DNA of 33,436 nt, from assembly GCA_947493495.1 (NCBI GenBank), contig CANLRN010000048.1, positions 1-33,436 on the forward strand, written 5' to 3'. This document shows positions 32,879-33,436 of this stretch, in pieces (positions within the stretch are counted from its first letter, which is position 1; the number at the start of each line of letters is the position of its first letter). The stretch is from an uncultured Aquimarina sp. (GTDB lineage Bacteria > Bacteroidota > Bacteroidia > Flavobacteriales > Flavobacteriaceae). The notes beneath the pieces are model-generated. The model did no database searches, had not been told where the DNA came from, and saw only the letters and a program-made list of their open reading frames with translations. A program made the position numbers and the translations under genes.

Positions 32879-33436
32879 TTTAGTATATTTTAAATTGGTA
32901 AAATTCTAATTTTTGTTTTAAAATCGAGGGCAAATATATTTGAAAATGTGATGTGAAATCTTAAAGTTCTTGTAATATTTTTCAAGGGAATTTACCGCAA
33001 TGAGAATTAGAGATTATCATATATTTAATGATATGATGTCTATCCTTAGTTATTTACTACTAAAAAGGGTGAAGAAGATATAAACCTTGTGTTTTTAAGG
33101 CTTTTTTATTGATTTTTTGATAATCTTAAATTTTGTTAAAAAATAATTTTAATAACAATTAAATAACATTTATGCTTATTATGTGTTAATTTTTAAATTA
33201 TATGTATCATAAATCACTATTTGATAAGAATAATTAAATTTTTAAAAAGCTCAGGTATTAAGTCTTTAGATAAAGTAGTGTTTTAAGAAAAGATATGTAA
33301 AATAATTAATAAGAGTATAGAAGTAAATCAATAATTTTATATAAAATAAAAGTTTATAAAACAATCCTGTCCTAAATAAATTTAAGGGATAAGAAATCTA
33401 ACCATTTTACTAGTCTAAGACTAAATTTAGTTGAAA
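32879..33436 (-). repeat. Upstream region of FN3 lipoprotein 2 and AT-rich end of window
   Basis: 32879 to about 33160 is the second copy of the upstream region at 31416-31711, including TATATTTG on the minus strand at 32938-32931. From about 33160 to the end, the sequence is very AT-rich and I see no gene, RNA or repeat I can name. Confidence 0.65.

Overview
This AT-rich window looks chromosomal and comes from a marine-type Flavobacteriaceae (Bacteroidota), possibly near Aquimarina. The genus is a guess. The phylum call rests on TAnnTTTG-type promoter elements, the rpmB-rpmG-DUF4295-ftsY-rimO block, many short SPII lipoproteins, DUF4097 proteins, a COX15-type heme A synthase, a GH16 glycanase lipoprotein and a four-helix-bundle (IVP) gene.

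Layout. (1) 1-5468, mostly minus strand: a possible degraded coding remnant, a nucleoid-associated protein, an IVP-type four-helix protein flanked by 8-bp-periodic repeats, a pRiA4b ORF-3-like protein, heme A synthase, CCA-adding enzyme and TsaC. (2) 5884-7164: a stand-alone GH16 lipoprotein (agarase/porphyranase-like) with a long hairpin behind it. (3) 7473-13770: a metal-uptake locus. On the minus strand run an outer-membrane barrel, a TroA-type binding lipoprotein, an ATPase, two permeases that each carry a C-terminal DtxR-like extension, and a periplasmic glutaredoxin-like protein. A DtxR/MntR regulator is divergent, with a palindrome over its start codon. (4) 13845-16844, plus strand: DEDDh exonuclease, FAH-family hydrolase, orphan Hpt protein and CinA, closely spaced. 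(5) 16869-19582, minus strand: accessory block with two paralogous STAS-like proteins flanking a GNAT acetyltransferase, a structured repeat element and a frameshifted PH-domain membrane protein gene. (6) 19879-25937: rpmB, rpmG, DUF4295, ftsY, an amidase lipoprotein, a convergent serine hydrolase and rimO. (7) 26127-30879: ECF sigma factor, zinc-finger/HEAT anti-sigma factor, two DUF4097 secreted proteins and an S8 protease, probably an envelope-stress module. (8) 30978-33436: two duplicated fibronectin-III-like lipoproteins with conserved upstream regions, separated by an IS200/IS605 element whose transposase is frameshifted.

Functional picture. The metal locus makes a complete route from outer membrane to cytoplasm under one metal-responsive repressor. 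The ribosomal/SRP/RimO block is housekeeping translation and targeting. The sigma-led block couples signalling to exported proteins. I found no tRNA, rRNA, CRISPR array or clear phage region. The least explained pieces are the DtxR-like tails on both permeases, the repeat element at 18150-18464, the shared leader motif before the second DUF4097 gene and the protease gene, and the 8-bp-periodic repeats around the IVP gene.
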